Counted from the stretch's first letter, positions 26,234 to 35,832 are shown. The stretch is DNA of 63,314 bases from [Streptosporangium] indianense (GCF_021474405.1 NZ_JAKEIO010000030.1:1-63314); one strand, 5' to 3'. Notes: generated by a model from the sequence alone, not told the origin. Numbers and translations are program-made.

Positions 26234-26602
26234 CTACGCGCGGTCGAGGACGCGCTCAATCTCCCCGTCGTCCTCGTCCTGGGCCAGCCACCTGTTGCAG
26301 GGGAACGTCCATTCCTGGTTCGTGTCCTCGTTGCGGATGAAGATCCGGTCGAGGTACCAGCCCGGGAAGGGGAACTTGTTGTCGTGCCGGACCCGGACCC
26401 GCTGCAGGTCGCCGAGGTCGGCCAGGTGGAGCGCGAACGTGTCGACCGCTCCCTGTTCGAAGTTGTTGCCGGCGTTGTCAAGGTTGAGCTCGTCGCTGCC
26501 GCCCTTGTCGCCGTACAAGGTGATGTAGACGTTGGCGTCGGTGCCGGCACCCGCGAGCGGACTCAGGTTTCCGGTGTGGACGTTGATGCGGTAGATCGCC
26601 AT
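26234..26602 (-). CDS. PLAT/LH2-domain protein
   Basis: The 122-residue product is a single PLAT domain: MAIYRINVHTGNLSPLAGAG, TDANVYITLYGDKGGSDELN, later FPGWYLDRIFIRNE and WTFPCNRWL. PLAT beta-sandwiches bind lipids or proteins in lipoxygenases and lipases. No signal peptide is present, so if it acts outside the cell export is unusual. It precedes the lipoprotein gene and is divergent from the histidine kinase gene. Confidence 0.85.
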   Translation of the reverse strand: MAIYRINVHTGNLSPLAGAGTDANVYITLYGDKGGSDELNLDNAGNNFEQGAVDTFALHLADLGDLQRVRVRHDNKFPFPGWYLDRIFIRNEDTNQEWTFPCNRWLAQDEDDGEIERVLDRA

Positions 26603-26900
26603 GACCCCTCGTTTCGTGCTGTGTTGTGGTCCTCAGCTCCGTGCTCCGATCGCCCGGGCCGAGGCAGATCAACTGTCGTCCGCCCAGGAGCCCGGCCGCT
26701 TGAGCTGGCTGTCCCGGCCGGGGCGGGCACGTCGCCCGGCGCCGCGGGAGCGGTGTCCTGGGCACTGTGTCCCGCAGGACCGGGACCCCTGCCTCATGCG
26801 CAGGCCTCGCGCATCGCGCACTGTTTCCTCCAGCACCGCGTCGGAAAGCGGGGCTTGTGGTGGCTGGCCGTCGAAGGGGGAGGTCCAGAAGAATGGGGGT

Positions 26901-28865
26901 GTGGCCGTGCGCGCGATCGTGTGGTCGGTGGTGGTGTCCAGCGCGGCGGCGGTCGGGTTCGCCGGCTGGGTCGCCGCCTTGCCCGACGGCACTCGGCAGC
27001 CGCAGGGCGGCGATCTCGGCGAGATCCTGCTCGGCATGGCGCTCTTCTCTTGGGCCGTCACCGGCGCCGTGGTGGCGTCGTTACGCCCGCGCAATGCGCT
27101 CGGGTGGTTGTTCCTCGTACTGGGCGCGGTCGGGGCCTGGCAGGTGGGGCTCGCGGCCTACGACGGCTACGGGATGTTCGTCGCCGATGCGGACTGGCCG
27201 GGTGTGCCTATGGCCGTTGCCGTGGCCAGCGGGGCCCACTACCTAGTGGTGTTCTCCCTGCCGACGGTCGTCATGGCGCTGTATCCGCGGGGCAGGCCGA
27301 CGCGCAGGTGGCTGTGGTGGCCGGTCGGCGCGGCAGCGGCGGCCATCACCGTACTGACCGTATGCGCGCCCTTCGACTCCGCGGCGTATGACGACATCGT
27401 GCCCGGCGGCACACCGCCGGTGGCCTTCTCCCCCGCCGTGAGCGGGGTGATCAACGGCACCTGCCTCGTGGTGATCGGTCTGTGCTCCATGGTCGTCACC
27501 GGGCACACGCTGGCGTTTCTGGTCAGGTCCCGGCCTCCCGAACGCCAGCAGCTGGCATGGATGGTGGCGGTGCTCATCCTCCTGCTGACGCTTCAGTTCA
27601 TCCTCGGGCCCGCCGCACGTGCCTGCCTCATTGGTCTGGTTCCCGTGGCGGTGGCGATCGGCATCCTGCGCTATCGGATGCTCGGCGTCGAGGCCATCAT
27701 GCGCCGCGGCTTCGTCTACGGAACGCTCACGGTGGTCGTCATCGCCGTCTACATGCTGGCCACCACCGCGCTTGGGGCGGTCTGGAGCCGTGGCCCGCTG
27801 CCGGGTGTCCTTGCGGCCGCGGTCGTGGCCATCGCTTTCACTCCGGCAAGGGAGCGGCTGCAGCAGGCGGTGGACTGGTGGATCTACGGCGCCCGGCGCG
27901 ATCCGTTACGCGCGCTGTCCGGGCTCGGCGACCGGATGGCCGACGTCGAGGACCACGATCTGCTGCCGGTCGCGCTCGGCGCCGTACGCGAGGCCGTCCG
28001 CTCCCCTGCTGTGACCGTGGCCGACCCCGACGGGAACGTCCTGGCCACCCTGGGCCGGGTCCCGCCCGAGGGGCACACGCTCCAACTGCGTCTCGCCGGA
28101 AAAACGTTGGGGACCATGGCCGTCGCGGACCGCACGCCCGGCGAACCCTACGGCCCGGACGACAAGCGGCTACTCACGGCCCTGGGCCACCAGATCGCAG
28201 TGGTGGTCAGAGCGCGCCAGTTGACCGACGACGTCGCCGCCGAACGGGACCGGGTCGTCGACGCGACCCGCGCCGAACGCGACCGGCTGCACAGGGACCT
28301 GCACGACGGCCTCGGCCCGTCGCTGGCCGGCATCAGCCTTGGCCTGCAGGCCGCGACCGACGGCCTGTCCAAGGGGGAGACGACCTCTGTCGCGCACCTG
28401 GTGGAGCGCACCCGAGAGGAGGTGAGCGGTGCCGTCGCCGAGATCCGTCGCATCATCGACGGCCTGCGCCCGGCGGCTCTCGACCGCTACGGGCTCGCCG
28501 AGGCCATCCGCCGGCACGCCCTGTCCCTGGCGCCGTCGGTGGCAGTCGAGGTGCGGACGTCGATGCTGCCGGCGCTGGCCCCTGACGTGGAAAGCGCCGC
28601 CTACCGCATCATCGGCGAAGCCCTCACCAACGTCGCCCGCCATGCCGCCGCACAACACGCCGACGTAGAGGTGAGCGCCGAAGGCCAAACCCTGCACATC
28701 ACCGTCCGCGACGACGGAACCGGTATCCCGTCCGACCCCTCCGCAGGCGTGGGAGTGGCCTCGATGCATCGTCGTGCCCAGGCCGTGGGCGGGCGACTCG
28801 TCATCGCGCCCGCGGACTGCGGGACCGTCGTCACCGTCACCCTGCCCCTGGAGACGCCCCAATGA
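26901..28865 (+). CDS. Membrane sensor histidine kinase, NarL/DesK class (first of two)
   Basis: A 654-residue kinase. Residues 1-270 form six or more transmembrane helices; a GAF-like segment spans about 325-430; the HisKA_3 box RDLHDGLGPSLAG places the phosphoacceptor at His 468; an HATPase segment (RIIGEALTNVARHA, DDGTGI) closes the protein. The start is uncertain: GTG 26901 is chosen near GGGGG, with GTG 26907 as an alternative. It overlaps the response regulator by four bases (ATGA), so the pair is one operon. The signal is unknown. Confidence 0.88.
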   Translation: MAVRAIVWSVVVSSAAAVGFAGWVAALPDGTRQPQGGDLGEILLGMALFSWAVTGAVVASLRPRNALGWLFLVLGAVGAWQVGLAAYDGYGMFVADADWPGVPMAVAVASGAHYLVVFSLPTVVMALYPRGRPTRRWLWWPVGAAAAAITVLTVCAPFDSAAYDDIVPGGTPPVAFSPAVSGVINGTCLVVIGLCSMVVTGHTLAFLVRSRPPERQQLAWMVAVLILLLTLQFILGPAARACLIGLVPVAVAIGILRYRMLGVEAIMRRGFVYGTLTVVVIAVYMLATTALGAVWSRGPLPGVLAAAVVAIAFTPARERLQQAVDWWIYGARRDPLRALSGLGDRMADVEDHDLLPVALGAVREAVRSPAVTVADPDGNVLATLGRVPPEGHTLQLRLAGKTLGTMAVADRTPGEPYGPDDKRLLTALGHQIAVVVRARQLTDDVAAERDRVVDATRAERDRLHRDLHDGLGPSLAGISLGLQAATDGLSKGETTSVAHLVERTREEVSGAVAEIRRIIDGLRPAALDRYGLAEAIRRHALSLAPSVAVEVRTSMLPALAPDVESAAYRIIGEALTNVARHAAAQHADVEVSAEGQTLHITVRDDGTGIPSDPSAGVGVASMHRRAQAVGGRLVIAPADCGTVVTVTLPLETPQ

Positions 28866-29545
28866 GTACGGACAGCCCGGTGCGTGTGGTCATCGCCGAC
28901 GACCACCCCATGTTCCGTTTCGGCCTGCGCGCCGCGTTGACGAGCCATGACGGCATCGAGGTCGTGGGCGAAGCGGAGGACGGCAATGCCCTGCTCGCCT
29001 TGGTGGAGGACACGCGGCCCGACGTCGTCCTCACCGACCTCGCCATGCCCCACCTGGACGGAACCGCAGCCATCCGCCTGCTGCAGGACGGCCACCCCGG
29101 TACGGGGATCCTGGTACTGACCATGCACGAGGACGACGAGGCACTCGTCGGAGCCCTGCGCGCGGGAGCACGTGGCTATCTCCTCAAGGGCGCAGACCGT
29201 ACCGAGATCGCGCGTGCGGTGCTGGCCGTCGCCTCCGGAAGCGCGGTCTACGGTGAGGCCGTCGCCGGGCGCATCAGCGCCTTCTTCACCCAGCCCCAGC
29301 GCCGGTACGCGGCGCAGGTCTTTCCCGACCTGACCGACCGCGAGCGGGAGATCCTCGAGCTCGTGGCCGAAGGGGACAGCAACCACGCCATCGCCCGACG
29401 CCTCTTCCTCGCCGAGAAGACCGTCCGCAACCATGTGTCGGCCATCATGAACAAACTCGGGGCCGCCAGCAGGGCGGCCGTGGTGGCCCGTGCGCGCGAC
29501 GCAGGCCTCGCTGGCCCGCAGGACGGTGCACGCGAACGTGAATGA
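28862..29545 (+). CDS. NarL/FixJ-family response regulator
   Basis: A 227-residue regulator. The receiver has IADDHPM at 11-17 and the phosphorylated aspartate at about 59 (VVLTDLAMP). The LuxR-type helix-turn-helix is at about 158-215 (LTDREREILELVAEG, AEKTVRNHVSAIMNKLG). It is translationally coupled to the upstream kinase. A second, related kinase gene converges on it from the other side, so both kinases may feed this regulator. Confidence 0.93.
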   Translation: MSTDSPVRVVIADDHPMFRFGLRAALTSHDGIEVVGEAEDGNALLALVEDTRPDVVLTDLAMPHLDGTAAIRLLQDGHPGTGILVLTMHEDDEALVGALRAGARGYLLKGADRTEIARAVLAVASGSAVYGEAVAGRISAFFTQPQRRYAAQVFPDLTDREREILELVAEGDSNHAIARRLFLAEKTVRNHVSAIMNKLGAASRAAVVARARDAGLAGPQDGARERE

Positions 29546-29575
29546 CGACACTGCTCCGGGGCGGGGAGGGTCGTC

Positions 29576-31570
29576 TCATGCCGGCAGGGGGAGCCGGACG
29601 TATACGCGGTGGCCCTGGCGGCGACTGTGGACGAACCGGAAACTGCCGCCCAGTTCCTCGGCCCGGCGGCGCATGGAGACCAGCCCCACCCCTCCGTCGC
29701 GGGAACGGGCTGGATACGGGCCCCGACCGTCGTCGAGCACCTCCAGGACCAGGTCCGCACCGAACGTCAGACGGACCAGGCATTGCGAGGCGCAGGCGTG
29801 CTTGACCACGTTGGTGAGCGCTTCGTCGGCGATCCGGTAGACCGCGGTCTCGACCTGCTCCGGAAGCACGGGGGCATCGTCGGGTGCCTCCACTGTGACC
29901 CGTGGGCGACCGCCCGTCGTCCGGGTCAGGATCTCCGCCCGCTCACGCAGGGCCGCGACCAGGCTGTGCAGATCGAGCGCCACCGGGCGAAGCGCGTCGA
30001 TGACGCGTCGGATGTCGTCGATCGCGGCGGCGACTTCCGTCCGGAGTCGGCGGACGAGAGCGTCCAGCTCCGCGGGATGACCCGCGACGGACGTTTCCAC
30101 CGCCTCAAGACCCAGCGCGACACCGGCGAGCGAAGGCCCCAGGCCGTCGTGCAGGTCGTGGCGGATACGGGCGCGTTCCGCTGAGGACGCGTCCGCGGCA
30201 CGCCGACGGGCGGCCTGGAGCTCGCGGTTGAGGTGCTGGGTGTGCACGATCAGCGCCACCGGTGCCGTCAGGGCATCGACGATCCGGGCATCAGTGGCAG
30301 CGAGACCGTCGCGCTCGGCCGGACGGATCGCAAGGTCGGCGACGTGCGACCCGGCCACCGTGAGCGGTCGCACCAGCATCGGCTCCGACCGTGTCCCGGT
30401 CTCCGCGAGGAGGGTCCCGTCGGCTGCGGTGAGTGCGACGTAGGGCGCACGCACCGCTGAGGCCACCGCCTTCACGACAACGGGCAGGACGTCGGCCGCA
30501 CCTGCGGACACCTGGCTGCCCAAATGCCGCAAGGGGAGCAGCGGATCATGGCGGGCACCGTAGACGACCCGGTCGACCGCCCGCTGCAGACGGTCCCTTA
30601 CTGGAGTGAGCAGCACGGCCACCACGGCGGCCGCCACCACCGCGGGTACCGGCCCTGCCGACACGGCCGTGGAGAGGGCGGCGGTCACCCCGCCGTACAC
30701 GCACAGGACCGCCGCGGTGAGCCCGCCGTACAGCAGCGTGCGCCGCAGGATGAGCTCGATGCCGAGCAACCGGTACCACAGCACGCCCACCGTGACGGCG
30801 AAGGAGACCGACGCCAGGGCCGGCGGCAGCAGCCACTCCCCTGCGGGCACGAACGACACGCCGAGCAGCAGCCCTAACCCCGACAGGAGCCAAAGCAGTT
30901 GCTGACGCTCCGGCGCGGCGGCTCGCCGCACGCGCACGCAAGCACCTCCCAGGACCAGCACCGTCGCAATGGCCGCAAGCCCTGCTCCACCGAGCGTCAG
31001 CACGTGCGTCCACACGGCCGGCAGCTGGACGACGGGGCCCTCGCCCCGGTAGTACTCCGCAGCGGGCCGGGCCGCTGTGGCCATGCCGAGCGTCGCCAGG
31101 AGGGCACCGATGCCAAGGGGCCATGTCAGCAAGGCCCATGCGGCGGAGGCCGGCCGACCCTGCGGATAGAAGATGACCAACATGATCAGCAGGCAGAGTG
31201 CCGGCACCCACAGCGCGTTGCCCAGCGAGTAAGCCAGGCTCCCCCAGGGCAGTCGCTCCTCGGGCCTGGCCTGGGCGCGCACCGCGTAGACCGAGGCGAC
31301 ATCCTGGGCCGTGCCGAACACCGGGACGGCCAGCAGCAGCCAGCCGATCGAATTGCGCGGGCGTGCGCCGATCAGCACCACGCTCGCCGGAAGCGCCAGC
31401 GTCACACCGAACAGTTGCGCATACGGAACCGGCTGGTCCCCCGCCTCCGCCGGAAACCGCAGCCCATGCCCCAGAAACACCGTCAGACCGGCGGCCACCA
31501 CTGCAACCGCCGCCAGAACAAAGCCGCTTCGGCGCAGGGCGGTATCCGACACTCGCGACAACGACGGCAC
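29576..31570 (-). CDS. Membrane sensor histidine kinase, NarL/DesK class (second)
   Basis: A 664-residue protein of the same plan as the first kinase: six or more membrane helices in residues 1-290, a GAF-like middle, HDLHDGLGPSLAG with the likely acceptor at His 474, and an ATPase domain with YRIADEALTNVVKHA and GVGLVSMRRRAEELGG. The two kinases clearly share ancestry, but the sensor halves differ. No cognate regulator is attached; the nearest is the convergent NarL-type gene 30 bases away. Start taken at GTG 31570; a GTG 18 bases in is possible. Confidence 0.88.
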   Translation of the reverse strand: MPSLSRVSDTALRRSGFVLAAVAVVAAGLTVFLGHGLRFPAEAGDQPVPYAQLFGVTLALPASVVLIGARPRNSIGWLLLAVPVFGTAQDVASVYAVRAQARPEERLPWGSLAYSLGNALWVPALCLLIMLVIFYPQGRPASAAWALLTWPLGIGALLATLGMATAARPAAEYYRGEGPVVQLPAVWTHVLTLGGAGLAAIATVLVLGGACVRVRRAAAPERQQLLWLLSGLGLLLGVSFVPAGEWLLPPALASVSFAVTVGVLWYRLLGIELILRRTLLYGGLTAAVLCVYGGVTAALSTAVSAGPVPAVVAAAVVAVLLTPVRDRLQRAVDRVVYGARHDPLLPLRHLGSQVSAGAADVLPVVVKAVASAVRAPYVALTAADGTLLAETGTRSEPMLVRPLTVAGSHVADLAIRPAERDGLAATDARIVDALTAPVALIVHTQHLNRELQAARRRAADASSAERARIRHDLHDGLGPSLAGVALGLEAVETSVAGHPAELDALVRRLRTEVAAAIDDIRRVIDALRPVALDLHSLVAALRERAEILTRTTGGRPRVTVEAPDDAPVLPEQVETAVYRIADEALTNVVKHACASQCLVRLTFGADLVLEVLDDGRGPYPARSRDGGVGLVSMRRRAEELGGSFRFVHSRRQGHRVYVRLPLPA

Positions 31571-31885
31571 GAATCCAGTGTCGCGCGCTCCGGACTGACC
31601 GTCAGCCGATCACGACAGAACAAGCAACATGGCCTTGAACGGCGCCCGGAGCAGCAGAGAAGCCGTCCGTCCAGACAATGACCCCCAGCCGCAGATCAGT
31701 ACGCGGGCAAGTTCCCTGGTGGCCTCGATCGCCTGGGGCAGGCCGCCCGACTCCCCCGACGGCCCTCTCAGCCTGAAACCCTGTGGCCGGAGCGGTTCGA
31801 CACCAGATCGAGGTAAGTGAGCCCGCCACCGTACCGGCGACCAAGGGGCCGTTCCGGCCGGTAGGGGCCCATCCAGGGTGAGGCT
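31571..31885. other. Intergenic, no gene supported
   Basis: The stretch upstream of the second kinase reads as unpatterned sequence in all frames. It should include that kinase's promoter. A strong terminator follows at its right edge. Confidence 0.35.
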
Positions 31886-31923
31886 CTTGGTCGGGTTGCC
31901 TCATCGAAGGCAACCCGACCAAG
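31886..31923 (-). terminator. Strong hairpin terminator after the small secreted protein gene
   Basis: Perfect 15-base arms (31886-31900 and 31909-31923) with an 8-base loop. An outer pair (GGCTCTT at 31882-31888 against AAGAGCC just beyond the right arm) can form an alternative longer stem. It lies about 30 bases past the stop of the minus-strand gene. Confidence 0.7.
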
Positions 31924-31954
31924 ACGACCATCAAGAGCCGCCTCTTGTGGTGGG

Positions 31955-32275
31955 TCAGCGGGCCCGGGAAGTGGAGTACGCGTCCAGGGCCTCGAATGTG
32001 CACTCTTCGCTGATCTTGGTCCGCTCTGTGGGGCCGACGGGCACCCACGGAGTTTCGTGGTAGTTCTCGCCCCAAGGCGTCCAGCACACGTACTTCAGCT
32101 TGACCCAGCTGTGTGAACCGTTGCCCTTGCAGTCAGTCCACACAGCGGTATTGCCCACATGATCGCTGCATGTCGGAGGCTTCCATGCTGTTTCAGCAGC
32201 AGTTGCTGGCACAGCGATGCTGATCGTCGCAGTCGCAGTGAGTGCGGCGGCTACGAGGGCTAACCTGCGCTTCAT
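31955..32275 (-). CDS. Small secreted protein with four cysteines
   Basis: The ATG at 32275 follows GGGAGGAC. The 106-residue product has a classic signal peptide (RRLALVAAALTATATISIAV) cleaved near ATAAETAW. The mature 78 residues contain four cysteines (CSDH, DCKG, VCWTPW, ECTF), probably two disulfides, and many aromatics. It could be a small inhibitor or surface protein. No family recognised. Confidence 0.7.
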   Translation of the reverse strand: MKRRLALVAAALTATATISIAVPATAAETAWKPPTCSDHVGNTAVWTDCKGNGSHSWVKLKYVCWTPWGENYHETPWVPVGPTERTKISEECTFEALDAYSTSRAR

Positions 32276-32402
32276 TGGCTGTGTCCTCCCAATGCTTGCC
32301 TTCGATCCGACGGGATGTTGGCCAGGATGACTGAGCGGCGAATCGAGCGTCGACGTGATTTGACCTAGCCCGAATAACGACATCCTGGACATGCTCGGTG
32401 CC

Positions 32403-33410
32403 ATGCCAGTACGCATCCACTTCACCACCGAGGACATGGCCCGAACGCGTTTCGCGGAATCACCCCGTCCGTTCCTTGAGCTGAACATCGCGCTGCGGCA
32501 ACTGCAGGAGCGCAGTCATCCGACCCGGTTCGAGACGTGGAGGCGTGAATCATTGCGGCGCCTGTCCCCAAAGGTGCAGCAGTTGTTCGATCTGATCCCG
32601 TCAACGGGCTGGTCGGTAGGCTTCCTGGGTTACCCGGCTGAGGACATCGGAGAGGCGCTGGATCAGATCCGGGCTATGCCTGCTGCCCATGTCCGGAAGG
32701 ATGTGGAGGTCTGGGCCGACCGCAACCGTCAGCGCCTGGTGCCGGCTTGGACGCGATCGCTTGGAAGCGACAAAGGGCTGCTGCTGGAGTTGACCGATGT
32801 CGCAGCCCACGTGCACCAGCGCGTCATCGCTCCCTACCAGGCGGGTCTCGATGCTCTGAGCGCCGCGGACCATGCGCTGCGCAGACGTCAGGTCGCCCAT
32901 GGCGGACTTCATGCCTTGCTGTCCGGACTCGACCCCCGACACATCAAGTGGAAGCCGCCTGTTCTGGAACTCACCATGGCCAGCGGTGCGGACGACGATA
33001 TCCATCTCTCCGGTCGCGGCCTGCTGTTGATTCCGTCGGTCTTCGGCGTCGCATCCCCTGTGCTGGGCGTGAGCGCCGAACCTCAGCCGTATCTGACCTA
33101 CCCGGTCCGCCGTGACGACACAGACCTCGTCCTGCCGCCTACGGAGACCGCACGGACTCTCAGCACCGTCCCCGACTCCCTGACCACGCTCCTCGGCCAC
33201 ACCCGGGCCATCGTGCTTTGGACCGTGGCCCACCATCCCGGTTGCACCACCACCGAACTCGCCCACCATGCCGGTATCTCTCCGGCCAGCGCCAGCCAGC
33301 ACGCGACAGTTCTACGCACCGCTGGGCTCACCAGCACCGTTCGCAACCAGAACACCGCCATTCACACCACCACCTCCCTGGGCAGCAGCCTCCTCAACAC
33401 CACCGCTTGA
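32403..33410 (+). CDS. ArsR-like winged-helix transcriptional regulator with long N-terminal domain
   Basis: The 335-residue product starts MPVRIHFTTEDMARTRFAES; an ATG four codons upstream is also possible. It has no ribosome site and may be translated leaderless. The C-terminal 80 residues are a winged helix (ELAHHAGISPASASQHATVL); the N-terminal 250 residues resemble the unknown domain attached to many actinobacterial ArsR-like regulators. It is divergent from the small secreted protein gene, which it may control. Confidence 0.8.
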   Translation: MPVRIHFTTEDMARTRFAESPRPFLELNIALRQLQERSHPTRFETWRRESLRRLSPKVQQLFDLIPSTGWSVGFLGYPAEDIGEALDQIRAMPAAHVRKDVEVWADRNRQRLVPAWTRSLGSDKGLLLELTDVAAHVHQRVIAPYQAGLDALSAADHALRRRQVAHGGLHALLSGLDPRHIKWKPPVLELTMASGADDDIHLSGRGLLLIPSVFGVASPVLGVSAEPQPYLTYPVRRDDTDLVLPPTETARTLSTVPDSLTTLLGHTRAIVLWTVAHHPGCTTTELAHHAGISPASASQHATVLRTAGLTSTVRNQNTAIHTTTSLGSSLLNTTA

Positions 33411-33655
33411 GATGGAGCTGGCACGGCGGGGCAACCGACTCCGCCCTGACAGACTGACCCCGGAGCGCCGCCTCTCCCCTCCCCGCCGGCCTCCAAGGCG
33501 CACAACGGCGAGAGGGGCAATCGACGGATGGCTGGCCACGTCCTCGGCACAGCGATCTGGTGTTCATAGACGTTCGTCGAAGATCGCATGATTGCACGCC
33601 CTGGGGACCACCACCTGCGCGTGCTGTGGAAAAGCGACGCGGGCCGAGCAGCTGG

Positions 33656-33679
33656 GCTACCTACCTCGGGGTAGGTAGC
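33656..33679. terminator. Short perfect hairpin before the IS630 remnant
   Basis: Ten-base arms (33656-33665 and 33670-33679) with a 4-base loop. It lies 245 bases after the regulator gene, so it could be a late terminator or part of the mobile element end. Confidence 0.4.
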
Positions 33680-33702
33680 TGACCAACAATTCCCATCGCG
33701 CG

Positions 33703-34347
33703 ATGGTGCATAGCGGGAAGCCATCAGGCAGCAGCCTGCGTCGTGGACTTTTGGAATGGTCCGGCATCAACGGATGCCTGGCGCAAAGAGGCCACAAGTT
33801 CCGTCCGATCGCAGGATCGTGCTGGGCTCCCCGGTCGAATCCGGACCAGCTGCCAGTGACCTACCGACGCACCCACGGCATCACCTACTTCCACGGCTGT
33901 TACTCGGTCGGCGACGACCGGCTCTGGGGAGTTATCCGCCGCCGCAAGGGCATCGACCACACCTGGGCGGCACTGCGGTCGATCCACGCGGCCCACTCGG
34001 ACGGCGCCCCGATCTACGTGATCCTCGACAACCTGTCCGCGCACCTGAACCGGCGGATCCGTCGCTGGGCCGACCGGGGCAAGGTCGAGCTCTGTTTCAC
34101 CCCGACCTATGCGTCCTGGGCCAATCCGATCGAGGCCCACTTCGGGCCCCTGCGGCAGTTCAACCCTCGCCAACTCGAACCACCCCAACCACACCGTCCA
34201 GACCCGCGCCCTGCATGCCTACCTGCGCTGGCGCAACGAGAACGCCCGCCACCCGGACGTCCTCGCCGCCCAACGACGCGAACGCGCGCATCCGTAGCGA
34301 GAAAACACATCCGCTGGGGCGGCAGATCTCTCCAGCTTGCGGCCTGA
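33703..34347 (+). mobile_element. IS630-family transposase remnant with two frameshifts
   Basis: The frame carries RRTHGITYFHGCYSVGDD, IYVILDNLSAHLNRRI and CFTPTYASWANPIEAHFGPL, the DDE core of IS630. Near 34160 the reading moves to another frame (NSNHPNHTVQTRALHAYLRW) and later returns near the end (KHIRWGGRSLQLAA). The N-terminal third is absent. It is inactive. A matching N-terminal piece of the family lies at 18.8 kb. Confidence 0.82.
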
Positions 34348-34372
34348 ACTTGCAGACCTGCTGGGCACAGCA

Positions 34373-34690
34373 TCAGTCGTCGAACTCAAAGCCTGCCGTC
34401 TCCGCACGGGCAACAAGCTCGCGAACCGCGCTGGGGCTCGAGATCACAGGCTCAAGGGCGGTCTTGAGCTCCGTGAGGTCAATCAAGCTCCCGAGCGCAC
34501 AGAACATGCCGCCCTCGCTGTCGAAGTCGATGCGCTCAGCAAGATCCGGCCAGGCGAACTGCACAAGACCTTCCCAGAAGTACCCGTTCGGCTCGTGTCC
34601 GGCGGCAACCACTGCTGCATCAGCGGCCAGGTTGCCGGCATTGAGCGCCAGCAAGTGCTCACCATCAAAGTCACGCAGGGTGATAGTCAC
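34373..34690 (-). CDS. Imm51-type immunity protein
   Basis: The 105-residue product shows two hallmarks of the Imm51 family: HEPNGYFWEG at residues 32-41 and FDSEGGMFCALG at 56-67. The family is found beside polymorphic toxins, where it is predicted to neutralise a toxin domain. Here it lies downstream of a DUF6461 protein and a secreted NucA/NucB-type protein on the same strand, but more than 400 bases separate it, so a shared transcript is uncertain. No matching toxin domain for Imm51 itself is visible. Confidence 0.75.
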   Translation of the reverse strand: MTITLRDFDGEHLLALNAGNLAADAAVVAAGHEPNGYFWEGLVQFAWPDLAERIDFDSEGGMFCALGSLIDLTELKTALEPVISSPSAVRELVARAETAGFEFDD

Positions 34691-35104
34691 GCCGCGATCT
34701 TCTCACCCCCGGAACACAGACTGCCCAGCCCATTCAAACTGCTCGTCCGCACCTAATCCGGCGAACCATTCCGGTCGCAGCACAGGGTGCAGCCCGAGGT
34801 CATGGAAGCTGCTATGACGCGGCCGGCCGGTGGTGACACTCCGCTCGCGCACATCGCGTCCGGACAACATCGACGTAACTCAGGTGGCGCTCTTCGGCGA
34901 GTAACCGCCCACGGAGAGTCCGGTCAACTGATTCTCAAGCGTGGTGTCTGGGTTCCTGCCTGGGTGCGTCACAGGTGGTTGTCCGGGTGGATTCTGGCTC
35001 AGTCCAGCCAGGGGATTCGCGTTGTTGGTAGCGGCCTTGAGTGAGGGTGCCAGCCACACGTTCTGTTGCGGAGGCACACCGGTGGCCTGGCCACTGCGTA
35101 GGGC
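34691..35104. other. Intergenic stretch, no gene recognised
   Basis: Frames here lack protein-like patterning and supported starts. It separates Imm51 from the DUF6461 gene and may hold the Imm51 promoter. Confidence 0.35.
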
Positions 35105-35740
35105 TCAGTAACCGTCCTCGATCTTGATAGTGAGGAGGCGGCTCTCATCAGCTGCCGTCGGGACCGTGCACTGCAGCCGCTGCTGGATCGCTCGCACTGC
35201 GTTTTCGTACGCGTCGGCACGGTCACCGCTTCTGATTGCTGCCACATGCCCGGTGAGCTGCTCGAGCGCTTCAGGCCGCGTGCCGTAGTCGCTGTCTGGG
35301 AAGAGCGGGTCGAAGGAGGAGAGGATTTCGCCACCTTGAGCGTAGGAGATCCAGCTGGAGCCCGACTCGCTGTCCCGCAGGCAGAGAGCCACTGTTCCCT
35401 GTGAGACGGACGTGAGGATGTCGTCTGCTGCCAGGTACGAGCCTTCGGGCTCGATCACGAATGACCAGCCTTCGTGTTCGCCGGCCCGGAGGACGGGGCC
35501 GTCTTCGGCGAGGACTCCACTGTCCTGCAGCTGGTCCAAGTCCACCTCTGGCACATCGTCTTCGTCGATGTCCTCGCCGAGGGCCTCGATGAGCGCGGAC
35601 TCGGTTCGGGTCAACGCGACGGGGTGGAGCCCTTCGCCTCCCACACGGGCCAGCAGTTCGGCGGGGGTGACACCCTTTACGAAGACGGCACAGTAGCCGA
35701 ACTGGTAGATCTGGCGGTTCGGGAAGATTTCAGTGGTCAC
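35105..35740 (-). CDS. DUF6461-type protein, candidate partner of the secreted nuclease
   Basis: A 211-residue soluble protein. Its N-terminus (GYCAVFVKGVTPAELLARVG) and middle (GWSFVIEPEGSYLAADDILT, FDPLFPDSDYGTRPEALEQL) fit the DUF6461 pattern of actinobacterial proteins often found near toxins and phage-type regions. It lies directly downstream of the NucA/NucB-type gene, 92 bases apart with a hairpin between. It may protect the producer or act independently. Function of the family is unknown to me. Confidence 0.7.
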   Translation of the reverse strand: MTTEIFPNRQIYQFGYCAVFVKGVTPAELLARVGGEGLHPVALTRTESALIEALGEDIDEDDVPEVDLDQLQDSGVLAEDGPVLRAGEHEGWSFVIEPEGSYLAADDILTSVSQGTVALCLRDSESGSSWISYAQGGEILSSFDPLFPDSDYGTRPEALEQLTGHVAAIRSGDRADAYENAVRAIQQRLQCTVPTAADESRLLTIKIEDGY

Positions 35741-35777
35741 TGTGGTGCCCCGTCGGGTTCCTTGTTGCGGCTTCGGT

Positions 35778-35819
35778 CGTTGCTGGCCGACCTGCCTCGT
35801 CAGCGGCCGGCCAGCAACG
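35778..35819 (-). terminator. Hairpin between the nuclease and DUF6461 genes
   Basis: Eleven-base perfect arms (35778-35788 and 35809-35819) around a 20-base loop. No T-run follows, so this may attenuate rather than stop transcription into the DUF6461 gene. Confidence 0.5.
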
Positions 35820-35832
35820 TGGGATAAGGCGG

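Noticed and set aside
31602..32087. Frame on the minus strand between the second kinase and the small secreted protein
   Set aside because: It runs through a strong terminator hairpin and lacks protein-like patterning.
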